DNA of 64,000 nt from Streptomyces sp. NA02950 (GTDB lineage Bacteria > Actinomycetota > Actinomycetes > Streptomycetales > Streptomycetaceae): positions 4,399,001-4,463,000 of the forward strand of contig NZ_CP054916.1 in the NCBI RefSeq assembly GCF_013364155.1, read 5' to 3'. A program made the translations under genes and the position numbers. The notes beneath the pieces are model-generated. The model was not told where the DNA came from and made no database searches. It saw only the letters and a program-made list of their open reading frames with translations. This document shows, one piece after another, positions 17,440 to 25,476 of the stretch (positions within the stretch are counted from its first letter, which is position 1; each line of letters opens with the position of its first letter).

Positions 17440-17625
17440 TTCGCGGTTGACGGTGTCGACGCCGGAGCGCGTACCGGACTCCACGAGGGGTGCGAGCCCG
17501 GTGTGGGCGAGCCAGAAGCCGAACAGCGCGATGACGACGGCGATCCAGACACGGACGCCGAGGAACTTGATCGCGAACCAGGCGATGGCGCCCAGGATGA
17601 AGACCAGGGGAAGGCTGACAGTCAT
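17431..17625 (-). CDS. Small AICE membrane protein
   Basis: 64 residues, ATG at 17625 with GGGAG upstream. Two membrane spans fill the first 45 residues (LPLVFILGAIAWFAIKFLGV and VWIAVVIALFGFWLAHTGLA), followed by a short polar tail. It lies between the mobile-element-transfer-type gene and SpdD, where AICEs carry a small spd-type membrane protein. Exact role unknown; probably part of the intramycelial spread machinery. Confidence 0.75.
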   Translation of the reverse strand: MTVSLPLVFILGAIAWFAIKFLGVRVWIAVVIALFGFWLAHTGLAPLVESGTRSGVDTVNREHD

Positions 17626-17638
17626 AGACGAACTCCCT

Positions 17639-17824
17639 TCAGCGGACGGGGCAACGGTGGGTACGGGCGGCCAGTTCAGCGGCGGCACGCGTGTCGTAGT
17701 CGGCGGAGAAGTCACAGCGGGGAGCGGTGCACACGGCGGTGTGCTTCTGCCGTCCCCGTTGGTCGTTGGCGGTGCCGATCCGGACCGGGCCGATGCGGAG
17801 GATGTTGCGGAAGCGGCGGAGCAT
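17639..17824 (-). CDS. Mobile element transfer protein (small, Cys-containing)
   Basis: 61 residues with AAAGGGG upstream of the ATG. Reads MLRRFRNILRIGPVRIGT, then HTAVCTAPRCDFSADYDTR, and ends AELAARTHRCPVR. The C-x4-C...C pattern and the ending match proteins annotated as mobile element transfer protein in Streptomyces AICEs. Biochemical function is not known. It sits in the spd/tra gene train, 13 bp ahead of the next gene's start. Confidence 0.85.
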   Translation of the reverse strand: MLRRFRNILRIGPVRIGTANDQRGRQKHTAVCTAPRCDFSADYDTRAAAELAARTHRCPVR

Positions 17825-17836
17825 GGCGGACCCCTT

Positions 17837-18433
17837 TCAGAGGTGGGCGGCGATGGCGTCGGCTAGGGGCGCCGGGACGCCGAGGCGAGCGCGGAGCGTC
17901 GGTGTGTCCATGGGCGAGCCAGTACGGGCGCGGTGTTCGTCGGCGAGCTTGCGTGCGTGGGCCACGAGGGCAGCCGGTACGTGCGGGGCGGGCAGCTTCG
18001 GTTCAAGGTCCGGAGCGGCGGGAGCTCCCGCGGCTTCCGGTTCGGCCGCAACCGATGCGGGTTCGGGCGTTGGTGCGGTGTGGGCAAGGAGCGTTCCGCC
18101 GAGGAAGGCGACGGCGGGCCATCCGGCGACGAGGATGCGCAGCCAGTCGGGGACGTCGGCCAGGTCCAGCAGTCCGGCGGTGGCGACGTTCGCGCCCAGC
18201 GACGCGGCCAGGGCGACGATGAACCAGCACCAGCCCGCCGCCTTGGACGAGCCGGACCGCAGCCGCTTCCAGGCGGCCACGAGCAGCAGGTCGACGGAGA
18301 CCGGATAGGCCCACGCCTTCCACCCGGCTTGCCCGGCCGCGGAGGCCAGGTCGTGCAGGTGGGCGAAGGACAGCGCGGCTGCGATGACCGCTTGCACGAG
18401 CACCGCGTCAACCCGCGCCAGGTAGGCGCGCAC
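17837..18433 (-). CDS. DUF2637 membrane spread protein (SpdB/SpdA type)
   Basis: 198 residues from GTG. Four membrane helices occupy about 10-130 (VQAVIAAALSFAHLH, VSVDLLLVAAW, GWCWFIVALAASLGANV, ILVAGWPAVAFLGGTLL), the DUF2637 pattern. An Ala/Pro/Glu-rich linker then leads to a C-terminal helix-turn-helix-like segment (DTPTLRARLGVPAPLADAI). Such proteins act with TraB in passing DNA across septa within the recipient mycelium. It follows the previous gene with a 2-bp gap, so co-expression is expected. Confidence 0.85.
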   Translation of the reverse strand: MRAYLARVDAVLVQAVIAAALSFAHLHDLASAAGQAGWKAWAYPVSVDLLLVAAWKRLRSGSSKAAGWCWFIVALAASLGANVATAGLLDLADVPDWLRILVAGWPAVAFLGGTLLAHTAPTPEPASVAAEPEAAGAPAAPDLEPKLPAPHVPAALVAHARKLADEHRARTGSPMDTPTLRARLGVPAPLADAIAAHL

Positions 18434-18435
18434 GT

Positions 18436-18627
18436 CTACACCCCTTCACAGGCGTTGTCGGACGGTGGGATGGCGCGTGGGCCAAGTACGGCCAGCAACT
18501 CAGCGCGCTCAGCTTCGGTAGCGGCATCCCGGTAGAGGCGGTGCGCGTCGTCCAATGCGGTTGCGTAGTTACCAGCTCGTACGGCGGTCTCGATCTGACG
18601 AATCGCTTGCCATGTCTGGTCGTGCAC
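18436..18627 (-). CDS. Small AICE hypothetical protein
   Basis: 63 residues. The start is set at the GTG after AAGGAGG with a six-base spacer rather than at an earlier ATG. Sequence is helical and acidic (TAVRAGNYATALDDAHRLYR, then AATEAERAELLAVLG). It is packed tightly against the DUF2637 gene (2-bp gap). No recognised domain; position suggests an accessory of transfer or spread. Confidence 0.7.
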   Translation of the reverse strand: MHDQTWQAIRQIETAVRAGNYATALDDAHRLYRDAATEAERAELLAVLGPRAIPPSDNACEGV

Positions 18628-18677
18628 GACGGACCTCCTTTCAGGCATGGCAGGGGTAGGGACTGCTTCCAGTGAGG

Positions 18678-18887
18678 TCAGCCGCCCGCCGTGAGTTCGT
18701 CGGCACGTGCGCGGGCAGCGGCGGCTACTTCGGCGGCTTCTGCATCGCCGGGCATGGTGGCCGCGATGCGCTCCAACAGGTCCGCTTTGCGGCTCATCAG
18801 CTCTGCGTGGTTCCCGGCACTGGACGTGCGGAAGTCGGCCAGGTCAGCGAGCAGCGCGGAGACCTCGGAGATGGAAGGGCGGGACAC
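18678..18887 (-). CDS. Small helical AICE hypothetical protein
   Basis: 69 residues from a GTG with TTGGAG upstream. Nearly all helix-forming (SEVSALLADLADFRTS...LMSRKADLLERIAATMP), rich in Ala, Glu and Leu, probably a short coiled coil. It lies between the FtsK/TraB gene and the spd train in the same direction. I do not recognise it. Confidence 0.65.
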   Translation of the reverse strand: MSRPSISEVSALLADLADFRTSSAGNHAELMSRKADLLERIAATMPGDAEAAEVAAAARARADELTAGG

Positions 18888-18966
18888 AGGTACTCCAATC
18901 GGTTTCGGGCATGACGCGGTAGGGACATGGCGCGGTGCGGTCGCGCCGACCGTGAGATGAGGGCGG

Positions 18967-20343
18967 TTACTCGGTGGCCGGGAGCGGCTTGAGCAGCGAC
19001 ACCGGTGCGCTCACCGGAACGGCCGGCACATCGGGCCGGAACGGTTCCAGCGCTGGCAGGTCCGGAACGAGGTGCGCGGTCTCCCGGCAGACTCCGGCAG
19101 CGTCACCGAGCGAGAGATACGGGGTGCGGATGCGGGACCAGCCGCCGGAGGTGTCCCCGGCGACCGCGAGCCCAGGCCGTTCGGGAGCGATGGCGCAGGC
19201 CGCGCCGACCGCTTCGGGGGCGATGTCGCCGAGTGCCATCTTGGCGGAGGCTTCGTCGTTCACGCGGTGGCAGACGCGGCCGGTCAGCTGAGCCCGGAGC
19301 ATCGTGGCGCCCTTGCCCAGTTCGGCGCCGAAGCGCTGTCCGCAGACCTCCAGGTAGATGCCTGCCGCGCGGCCGAGTTGGGCGAGCCGGATGAGCTGGG
19401 TGACCATCTCGTCCCGCCGTTCCTCGTCCTTCCGCGTGGCCACGAGGAACAGCTCGGCCACCTCGTCGACGAGCAGCACCACCGGTACCGGGCGCTCTTC
19501 TTCCGGCAGGCCCCAGATGTCAGAGGTGATCCCTTCATCCGGCGTGCTCGGGGCGATGCCCTGCCGGGCCTTGATCAAGTCGTATCGGTCCTCCATGAGT
19601 TCAATCAGTACCGGCAGCAGGTCAGCCGCCTGTACAGGGTCGGTGGCCAGCGCCGACAGCCGGGGAGCGAACGGCGCCAGCTCCACACCCCTCTTGCAGT
19701 CGATGCCCACCAGCGCGACCCGTTGCCGGGCCAGCCCAGCTATCAGGTGCCGCAGGAACATCGACTTCCCCGACAGCGTCGCGCCCAGGGTGAGCTGGTG
19801 CGGGATGGTCCGGTAGTCGCGCACGAACGGTGTCGCGTCCTCCTTCAGCGCCACCGGCACTTTGAGGAAGCCGCCACCGGACTTCCGTGGCATCCGGACC
19901 TTCCTGAGTACGTCGAAGCCGATCAGCCGCAGTTCGACGACACCGGGCTTCACCACCTCCACGTACACGCCGTGAACTCCCCAGGCGTGCCGCAGCCGTT
20001 CAGCCGAAGCCGCGACATCAGCCGGTTCCTGCCCCGGCGCCAGCCGCAGCCGAACACGCAGCCCGGTCGAGGTCGGGCGGACGAGCCCACGCCGGGGCGG
20101 AACGGGCCGCACTTCCCGGTGGGTGAGCGCCTGCGTCGCCCAAGCCCGCAGCCGGGACGGCGGGACGGTCAGCCCGCAGGCATCCATGACGGATCCGTAC
20201 GAGCCCAGCAGCTTCGCCGTGGAGATCGGCAGGCCGACCGTGGACCAGTACGCGGCCGGATGCCGGGCCCGGAGGTAGGCGGCCCCGCCGACCATTCCGG
20301 CGACCGGGCCACCCACCTCCATCAACGTCAGCACGTCGGCCAT
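18967..20343 (-). CDS. FtsK/SpoIIIE-type DNA translocase (TraB-like transfer protein)
   Basis: 458 residues from the ATG five bases after the preceding gene's stop. Walker A GATLSGKS (about 187-194) and Walker B VVLLVDEVAEL (about 288-298) define the RecA-like motor; the C-terminal part contains GRVCHRVND, typical of this group. A short hydrophobic patch near the N-terminus (GPVAGMVGGAAYL) may touch the membrane. In Streptomyces elements this one protein moves double-stranded plasmid DNA from donor to recipient, without a relaxase. It should assemble as a hexameric pore at the hyphal tip. Family size is normal (450-500). Confidence 0.92.
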   Translation of the reverse strand: MADVLTLMEVGGPVAGMVGGAAYLRARHPAAYWSTVGLPISTAKLLGSYGSVMDACGLTVPPSRLRAWATQALTHREVRPVPPRRGLVRPTSTGLRVRLRLAPGQEPADVAASAERLRHAWGVHGVYVEVVKPGVVELRLIGFDVLRKVRMPRKSGGGFLKVPVALKEDATPFVRDYRTIPHQLTLGATLSGKSMFLRHLIAGLARQRVALVGIDCKRGVELAPFAPRLSALATDPVQAADLLPVLIELMEDRYDLIKARQGIAPSTPDEGITSDIWGLPEEERPVPVVLLVDEVAELFLVATRKDEERRDEMVTQLIRLAQLGRAAGIYLEVCGQRFGAELGKGATMLRAQLTGRVCHRVNDEASAKMALGDIAPEAVGAACAIAPERPGLAVAGDTSGGWSRIRTPYLSLGDAAGVCRETAHLVPDLPALEPFRPDVPAVPVSAPVSLLKPLPATE

Positions 20344-20348
20344 CGGGC

Positions 20349-20702
20349 TCAGACCCCCGCCCCAACGGGCATCTCGGCCGGAGCGATGGCGTCGGCACGG
20401 AAGGCGATCCCGTGCCGCTGCTGCCCGTTGAACACGGTCTCCCACGGCCGGGCGATCAGCCCGATCAGCGTGACCGGCGAACCGAGGGCCAGCCCTTCCG
20501 TCACGCCGCTCTCCGGCACGGTGACCTGAAGCAGCGAGGACTCCCCGCCGTCGATGAAGACGACGCCGAGCCGCATCAGCACCTCACCGCTCTGGGCATC
20601 CTTGGCGATCTCGCCGGTCTGCCGGTCCTTGACCTTCGGCTCCGGCGCCTCAGTCAGCAGGACCGTGGCACCGGAGGTCTCAACGCGGATGGAACGCAAC
20701 AC
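20349..20702 (-). CDS. SCO3933-family regulatory protein
   Basis: About 117 residues from the GTG at 20702, or the adjacent TTG, after AAGGAG. Motifs: VETSGATVLLTEAPEPKVKD, a DRQTGEIAKDAQSG strand-turn, and GLIARPWETVFNGQQRHGIAF. It matches what I remember of the SCO3933 family, which lies directly before traB-type genes in AICEs. The role is probably regulatory or DNA-binding but is not established. The next gene starts five bases after its stop. Confidence 0.78.
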   Translation of the reverse strand: MLRSIRVETSGATVLLTEAPEPKVKDRQTGEIAKDAQSGEVLMRLGVVFIDGGESSLLQVTVPESGVTEGLALGSPVTLIGLIARPWETVFNGQQRHGIAFRADAIAPAEMPVGAGV

Positions 20703-20734
20703 TTTCTCCTTGTCTCGCACTTCAGCCCACCTAG

Positions 20735-20749
20735 TCATCTAGATGAGTT
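20735..20749. promoter_or_regulatory. KorSA-like operator with TCATCTAGATGA palindrome
   Basis: The minus strand reads AACTCATCTAGATGA, matching ACTCGTCTAGACGA with G to A changes in both half-sites. It lies 33 bp before the transfer operon start and fits repression of the tra/spd promoter. Confidence 0.65.
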
Positions 20750-20806
20750 GGAGGGTTCGAACCCGAACTGCCGGGAACGAAGACCACCTTGCCACACAGC
20801 TTGCCC

Positions 20807-20822
20807 ACTCGTCTATACGAGT
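20807..20822. promoter_or_regulatory. KorSA-like operator ACTCGTCTATACGAGT
   Basis: Six-base perfect arms (ACTCGT/ACGAGT) around CTAT. A second, weaker relative (CTTCGTGCGTACGAGT) follows at 20829-20844. Both lie between the repressor gene's 3' end and the transfer operon, upstream of that operon. Confidence 0.7.
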
Positions 20823-20885
20823 ATGCATCTTCGTGCGTACGAGTCAGAAGAAGTGACGCCGGGGCCACCACGCCCCGGGCACCGG

Positions 20886-21671
20886 TCAGTTGGCAGGGAG
20901 TTGGTACGCGAGGACGTAGGCGTCAGCAGCCATCACGGTGTCGCAGACCTCAACCGCACGCCCCTCGGAGTCGTAGGCGGTCCGGACAAGGTGGATCACC
21001 GGCACACCGGAGGCGAGCTGGAGAGTCCGCACCTCCTGAGGGGAGGGCATCCGGGCCCGGATCTCCTCGTCGAAGTGGTCCAGGCGGTGCCCCATCTCCT
21101 CCAGCCGGGCATAGATACCGCCGGGCCCGGGGTTGGGCTGGGCGATCGGAGTGTTCCGGGCGAGGTCGAGCGGGAGGTAGGAGGTCGCGAACTCCACCGG
21201 TCGCCCGTCCAGCAGGTACCGGCGCCGCCGAGCGAGGACCTTACGGGGTGAGCCCAGCCGAGCAGAGATATCCGGCGACGGCCGCTCCTCCTTCACCTCC
21301 AGGCCGTCGACCTCCGGACGGCTCCCCGCGGCTTCCGCCTCCACCGTGAACGCCGACTTCCCCTGATCGCGGTGACGCCGGGCGAAGCGGTCCGAGGCGA
21401 GCCGCCTGACCGGAGGCCGGGGCCGGACGAAGACACCCTTCCCGTGTTCGGAGACCACCAGCCCTTCCTGCTGGAGCAGGGAGAGCGAGTTCCGGACGGT
21501 CATACGCGAGACCCCGAAGTGGTCGACCAGCTCAGTTTCCGAGGGCAGCTTGTCGCCCTCGCGGAAGCGCCCCTTGTCGATCGCTTCCCGCAGGGCGTCA
21601 GCGATCTGCCGGAACACGGCCCGGTCGCTCGTCGGGTCCAATGCACCCAGGACGGAGGTGAGAGAAGCCAT
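20886..21671 (-). CDS. KorSA-like GntR-family transcriptional repressor
   Basis: 261 residues, ATG at 21671 after AAAGGAG; the longer open frame upstream is not used. N-terminal winged HTH of the GntR type (FRQIADALREAIDKGRFREG, LPSETELVDHFGVSRMTVRN), then a UTRA effector domain (about 95-255, with RRRYLLDGRPVEFATSYLPL). In pSAM2, KorSA represses pra and its own gene and keeps the element integrated. An operator lies 19 bp upstream of its own start, so autorepression is likely. It faces away from the Pif-like gene across an 87-bp divergent region. Confidence 0.9.
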   Translation of the reverse strand: MASLTSVLGALDPTSDRAVFRQIADALREAIDKGRFREGDKLPSETELVDHFGVSRMTVRNSLSLLQQEGLVVSEHGKGVFVRPRPPVRRLASDRFARRHRDQGKSAFTVEAEAAGSRPEVDGLEVKEERPSPDISARLGSPRKVLARRRRYLLDGRPVEFATSYLPLDLARNTPIAQPNPGPGGIYARLEEMGHRLDHFDEEIRARMPSPQEVRTLQLASGVPVIHLVRTAYDSEGRAVEVCDTVMAADAYVLAYQLPAN

Positions 21672-21689
21672 TCGCGCGTACTCCTTTAG

Positions 21690-21703
21690 GTATCTAGACG
21701 AGC
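21690..21703. promoter_or_regulatory. KorSA-like operator in the divergent korSA/Nudix region
   Basis: Minus strand GCTCGTCTAGATAC, the same motif as the other sites. Placed between the repressor start (21671) and the Nudix start (21759), it can control both. Confidence 0.65.
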
Positions 21704-21758
21704 GGCTGACCGGTGTTGCTACGGTGGAGAGCCTAGCCAGCCGAGAGGGCCGAGGAAC

Positions 21759-22190
21759 GTGAGCACTGAGCGCCCGCACTCCGTGAGCGTCGCCGGAGTC
21801 ATCGTCGACGACGCGGGCCGAGCGCTGCTGATCAAGCGACGGGACAACGGTAAGTGGGAGCCACCCGGCGGCGTGCTCGAACGCGAGGAAACCATCCCCG
21901 ACGCGCTTCAGCGTGAAGTCCTCGAAGAGACCGGGGTCAAGATCGCGCTTCCCGCGACCCTCACCGGCGTTTACAAGAACATGACCGGCCTGATCGTCTC
22001 CATGGTCTTCCGCTGCGAGGCGATCGACGGCGCCCCGACCACCGGCGAGGAAACCCGCGCTCTGCGCTGGGCCACCCGCGACGAAGTCACCGAGCTCGCC
22101 GACGAGGCATACGCAATCCGCGTCCTGGACGCGCTCGACAACACCGGCCCGCCGGCCGTCCGTGCTCACGACGGCGTGCGACTCATCTAG
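21759..22190 (+). CDS. Nudix hydrolase, Pif-like
   Basis: 143 residues from GTG. The Nudix box is complete: G-x5-E-x7-REVLEETGV inside GGVLEREETIPDALQREVLEE. In pSAM2 the Nudix protein Pif blocks redundant transfer between cells that already carry the element; the same place next to korSA supports that role. Substrate (a nucleoside diphosphate derivative) cannot be told. It is transcribed away from korSA from a shared, operator-containing region. Confidence 0.88.
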   Translation: MSTERPHSVSVAGVIVDDAGRALLIKRRDNGKWEPPGGVLEREETIPDALQREVLEETGVKIALPATLTGVYKNMTGLIVSMVFRCEAIDGAPTTGEETRALRWATRDEVTELADEAYAIRVLDALDNTGPPAVRAHDGVRLI

Positions 22191-22232
22191 CACGAACCCA
22201 CGATCCATCGCCCCTACCAGCATGAAGGAACT

Positions 22233-22246
22233 TGTATGGACGAGTA
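22233..22246. promoter_or_regulatory. KorSA-like operator at a start codon
   Basis: Minus strand TACTCGTCCATACA, one half-site good and the other weaker. It covers the ATG of the ATP-binding gene, so bound repressor could block initiation or a leaderless message. Confidence 0.45.
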
Positions 22247-22655
22247 TATGAGTAGCCCGCGAGTTTGGGGGCTGATGTGCCCAGGTTTCCGAGAAGAAGT
22301 GACTCGCGCCCGCCGCTGGACCCGGGAGATCCTCAGCGGACACCCCTGTGCGGATGATGCCGAGCTGATCGTCAGCGAGCTGGGAAGCAACGCCGTCAGC
22401 CACACCACGAGCGGCAGCGACTTCGGCACCTTCCAGCTCACCCTGTCCCTGCTGCCGCGCACCGTCGCGATCTCCGTAACCGACGAGGGAGGCCACCCCG
22501 ACGAACCCCGTGGTGCAGAGGCCGACCCATACGACACCCGCGGCCGCGGATTAAGCATCGTCATGGCATTGGCCTGCCGCTTGGACATCACCGGCAGCAA
22601 GCACGGCCGCACCGTCACCGCCCAGCTCGTCGCACCCCAGAAGGCTGACCAATGA
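22236..22655 (+). CDS. ATP-binding HATPase_c protein (RsbW-like anti-sigma kinase family)
   Basis: 139 residues. The N box is ELIVSELGSNAVSHT, followed by VAISVTDEGG and the glycine lid TRGRGLSIVMALA. This is the stand-alone GHKL ATPase type common in Streptomyces, related to anti-sigma factors such as RsbW. The partner is unknown. GAAGGAA precedes the ATG at 22236, with a second ATG four codons on. Its stop overlaps the next start (ATGA), so the two genes are coupled. Confidence 0.85.
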   Translation: MDEYMSSPRVWGLMCPGFREEVTRARRWTREILSGHPCADDAELIVSELGSNAVSHTTSGSDFGTFQLTLSLLPRTVAISVTDEGGHPDEPRGAEADPYDTRGRGLSIVMALACRLDITGSKHGRTVTAQLVAPQKADQ

Positions 22656-22942
22656 CACCCCGACCCGAGACCAATGACGGCTGGGAACTGGACGACCTGC
22701 ACCGCGCCGAGATCACGATCGCGATGAACTGGGTGATCCGCACCTGCCAGGACATCGTCCGCGAGTGCAGCCACAAGACGTTCTGGGTCCCCAGCGGAAC
22801 CGTCACGGGCACCCAGCCGACCACGGACCACCTCATCAAGTCGGCTCGCACCGACGTGCTCAACAGGCTCCGTCACCAGATCGACGGCGTCGAGCGCATC
22901 ATCACCATCGCGGAGCGCGAACGCGCCAAGCGCAAGAGGTGA
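22652..22942 (+). CDS. AICE hypothetical protein
   Basis: 96 residues, starting within the stop of the ATP-binding gene. Reads WELDDLHRAEITIAMNWVIR, then CQDIVRECSHKTFWVPSGTV, and a basic helical C-terminus (VERIITIAERERAKRKR). No family recognised. Coupling to the HATPase gene suggests a joint role. Confidence 0.65.
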   Translation: MTPRPETNDGWELDDLHRAEITIAMNWVIRTCQDIVRECSHKTFWVPSGTVTGTQPTTDHLIKSARTDVLNRLRHQIDGVERIITIAERERAKRKR

Positions 22943-23346
22943 GTTACAACCTTCTCTACGGGTTCAAGGCGCCGCGCAAGCGCGGCGCGCGCGGCCCGGC
23001 GGCGCGGGCCGCCGCTCATGTCTCCGCCCCGCTCCGGCCCGACCGCCGGACCGCGCGCCAGCAGCAAGCACCTTGCTGAGGAGAAGGGGTACGTCGTGGC
23101 TGAGGGTCGGCTCCACGGCTTTAGGCACCTCCCCGGTCCGGGTCCCGCGTCGGGCAAGGCCAGGGGGCCACTCGTGCTAATTGCGGGCAGGTCCAAAGCC
23201 TGCCCGAGTTGCCAACCAGCGTACGGCCCCCTGACCATGCCCGACCCCAGACCGGGCAGGCCACCGCCCAAACCCGCTCCACCGACTGCGGTGACGGGAT
23301 CCTCTCTACTCGAGTACCTGTCAGCGAGGACCTTTACGCTTCCCTC
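22943..23346. other. 404-bp non-coding region with strong hairpins
   Basis: No supported gene. A perfect 9-bp hairpin GCGCCGCGC-AA-GCGCGGCGC lies at 22969-22988 and could end the preceding operon. A second perfect stem CGGGCAGG/CCTGCCCG lies at 23184-23206. The only long non-coding stretch in the AICE backbone, it is a candidate for a cis-acting site (origin or transfer locus), but no repeat set was found to prove it. Confidence 0.45.
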
Positions 23347-23596
23347 ATGCCTGAAGGTCGACCCGCCCTTCCTGCCGAGCTTCGACGGCGTGTCCTAGTT
23401 GAAGCCGGGCACCGCTGTGCCATCCCGACATGCCGTCGCCACCCAGTGGACATCGAGCACATCGACGACTGGGCGACAGTTCGCGAGCATCGGTTCGAGA
23501 ACCTGATCGCCCTCTGCCCCACGTGTCATCGCCGCAAGGGGAGCGGACCGGATCAGATCGACAAGAAGTCTCTACGGCAGTACAAGATCAACCTAG
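23347..23596 (+). pseudogene. HNH endonuclease gene, first segment (N-terminal 83 codons)
   Basis: Reads MPEGRPALPAELRRRVLVEA, then the zinc/HNH core: RCAIPTCRRHPVDIEHIDDW and ENLIALCPTCHRRKG. The four cysteines and the His/Asn/His set make a normal HNH nuclease centre. After KSLRQYKINL the frame is broken by an IS1380-type end at 23597. Joining this part to 32871-32911 and 38697-38924 gives one uninterrupted frame of 172 codons. The truncated product still holds the full HNH core and would gain a short foreign tail ending at 23658. Confidence 0.88.
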
Positions 23597-25257
23597 CCTC
23601 GCGCTTTCACGAGGCGGGCTGTCCGACTGGTGATCAAGAAAGCAGAAAGTGCCTCTGACCAGCGAGAATGAGGATTGCTGAGGTCCTTGTTCCCGCCACC
23701 GCCGGAGGCACTTTCCAGGTGAAGAAGCGTATCGGGTCCTACCCGCGTGTCCGCGTCGAGGGCGGCGGTCGTGGGGTCGTCTCGCAGGCCGGGGCCGTGC
23801 TGCTGGTCGAGACGATCCGCAAGTCCGGTCTCGACACGGCGATATCGGCGGCGCTTGAGCCGTGGCGGAAGGCCCGGGCGGTGCACGATCCGGGCAAGAT
23901 CCTGCTGGATGTCGCGCTCGCGGTGGCACTCGGCGGGGACTGCCTGGCCGACGTGGGCTTGCTGCGGGCTGAGCCGGCCGTGTTCGGGCCGGTAGCCTCC
24001 GACCCCACGGTCTCCCGGCTGATCAACACGCTGGCGTCGGGCGGACAGCGGGTCCTGGCAGCACTGCGCACCGCCCGTGCTGAAGTACGCGAACGCGTAT
24101 GGCGGTTGGCCGGTGAAGCAGCGCCGGACACGGGCGGGCAGGTGATCGTGGACATCGACGGCGTCCTCGTCCTGGCCCACTCCGAGAAGCAGGACGCAGC
24201 CGCGACCTGGAAGAAGACGTTCGGCCACCACCCGCTGATGGGATTCGTCGACCACGGCCGCAGCGGGTCCGGCGAGCCGGTCGTGGGCCTGCTGCGGCCC
24301 GGCAACGCGGGCTCCAACACCGCCGCCGACCACATCGAGGCCACCAGACTGGCCCTGGCCCAGTTGCCGAAACGGCTCCGGCGCGGCCGGCAGACGCTGA
24401 TCCGTACCGACTCCGGCGGAGGCACCCACGAGTTCGTCGCCTGGCTCGCCCGGCGCGGAAGGTGGCTGTCGTACTCGGTCGGCATGACCATCACCGACGC
24501 CATCCACCAGGCCGTCCTGAAGGTCCCGGCCTCGGCCTGGACACCGGCCGTCGAACCCGACGGCGACATCCGCGACGGCGCCTGGGTTGCCGAACTCGGC
24601 GGCGACTGCCTGACCGGCTGGCCCAACGGGCTGCGGCTGATCGTGCGGAAGGAACGGCCGCACCCCGGTGCCCAGTTGCGCTTCACCGACGCCGACGGCA
24701 TGCGGTTGACCTGCTTTGCCACCAACACAGCGGGCGAGGCGATCGCCGCCCTTGAACTGCGCCACCGCCAGCGTGCCCGTGCTGAGGACCGCATCCGCGC
24801 CGCCCGCGCCACCGGCCTGCGCAACCTTCCCCACCATGGCGCCGCACAGAACCAGATCTGGCTGGAGATCGTCCAGATCGCCCTGGACCTGCTGGCCTGG
24901 ATGCCCCTGCTCGCTCTCACCGGCAAGGCCCGCCTGTGGGAGCCCCGCCGCCTTCGGCTTCGGCTGTTCTCCGCCGCCGCGCAGCTCATCACCACCGGCC
25001 GCCGCCGCTACCTCCGCCTGGCCAGGCACTGGCCCTGGGCCGACGTGATCAGCGATGCCCTGGACCGGCTCCGCGTCCTCCCGAACCCCGGCTGACCGGC
25101 ACGTTCCCGTCCCTGCGAGCAGCACCACCCCCGACCGGAGCCGTGGAACCCGGCGCCCACCCGACGCGACAACCGGGCCGTCAGCCTGCCCAGACGCCGA
25201 AACCCCCACCCCAAAGAGTCCGCCAGCAAACTGACGACCCCTCATGAACGATCGAGG
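23597..25257 (+). mobile_element. IS1380-family element, copy 1
   Basis: Ends are CCTCG...CGAGG, 1661 bp, with CTAG on both sides. One transposase gene. It differs from copy 2 at only about three bases, so the copies are recent. Confidence 0.88.
23668..25095 (+). CDS. IS1380-family transposase
   Basis: 475 residues. DDE-type (IS4-like superfamily) enzyme: first Asp in VDIDGVLVLAHSEKQ, second in LIRTDSGGGTHEF, and a Glu in RAEDRIRAARATGLRNLP. The stretch SVGMTITDAIHQAVLKVP is typical of this family. Full family length and no defect, so it is probably active and can mobilise both copies. The ATG lies 71 bp inside the left end. Confidence 0.93.
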   Translation: MRIAEVLVPATAGGTFQVKKRIGSYPRVRVEGGGRGVVSQAGAVLLVETIRKSGLDTAISAALEPWRKARAVHDPGKILLDVALAVALGGDCLADVGLLRAEPAVFGPVASDPTVSRLINTLASGGQRVLAALRTARAEVRERVWRLAGEAAPDTGGQVIVDIDGVLVLAHSEKQDAAATWKKTFGHHPLMGFVDHGRSGSGEPVVGLLRPGNAGSNTAADHIEATRLALAQLPKRLRRGRQTLIRTDSGGGTHEFVAWLARRGRWLSYSVGMTITDAIHQAVLKVPASAWTPAVEPDGDIRDGAWVAELGGDCLTGWPNGLRLIVRKERPHPGAQLRFTDADGMRLTCFATNTAGEAIAALELRHRQRARAEDRIRAARATGLRNLPHHGAAQNQIWLEIVQIALDLLAWMPLLALTGKARLWEPRRLRLRLFSAAAQLITTGRRRYLRLARHWPWADVISDALDRLRVLPNPG

Positions 25258-25261
25258 CTAG

Positions 25262-25476
25262 GGCATACAGGGCAATACGCCTAGATCAAATGCCCTCTGA
25301 GAACTCACAGAGGCAGGGTGCGCCCCGGTGTGGGGTCCGACGGCTGAAGGTCTTCGGCCTGCGTCGAGGGCAGGACGAATTTTGCGAATGCCCGACGCTG
25401 CCTCTGCTGGTTGGTTAGCTTGTTGATCCATCTGCGCAATCCCGTGAAGGGCGGGGCTGCGAGAGGAGGGGGAACT
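25262..25476. other. Upstream region of the Trypco1 operon
   Basis: 215 bp between the IS and the first cargo gene. No supported gene. It should hold the cargo promoter; GCGAGAGGAGGGGGAACT just before 25477 is a strong ribosome site. A minus-strand frame of about 57 codons here has no ribosome site. Confidence 0.45.

Noticed and set aside
20886..22496. 536-codon frame containing the GntR regulator
   Set aside because: The upstream 275 codons overlap the Nudix gene on the other strand; the ribosome site and homology put the start at 21671.
23130..23150. GACCCGGA-like TraB recognition repeat
   Set aside because: Only a single 8-mer is present in the non-coding block; similar 8-mers occur by chance elsewhere in this G+C-rich DNA.
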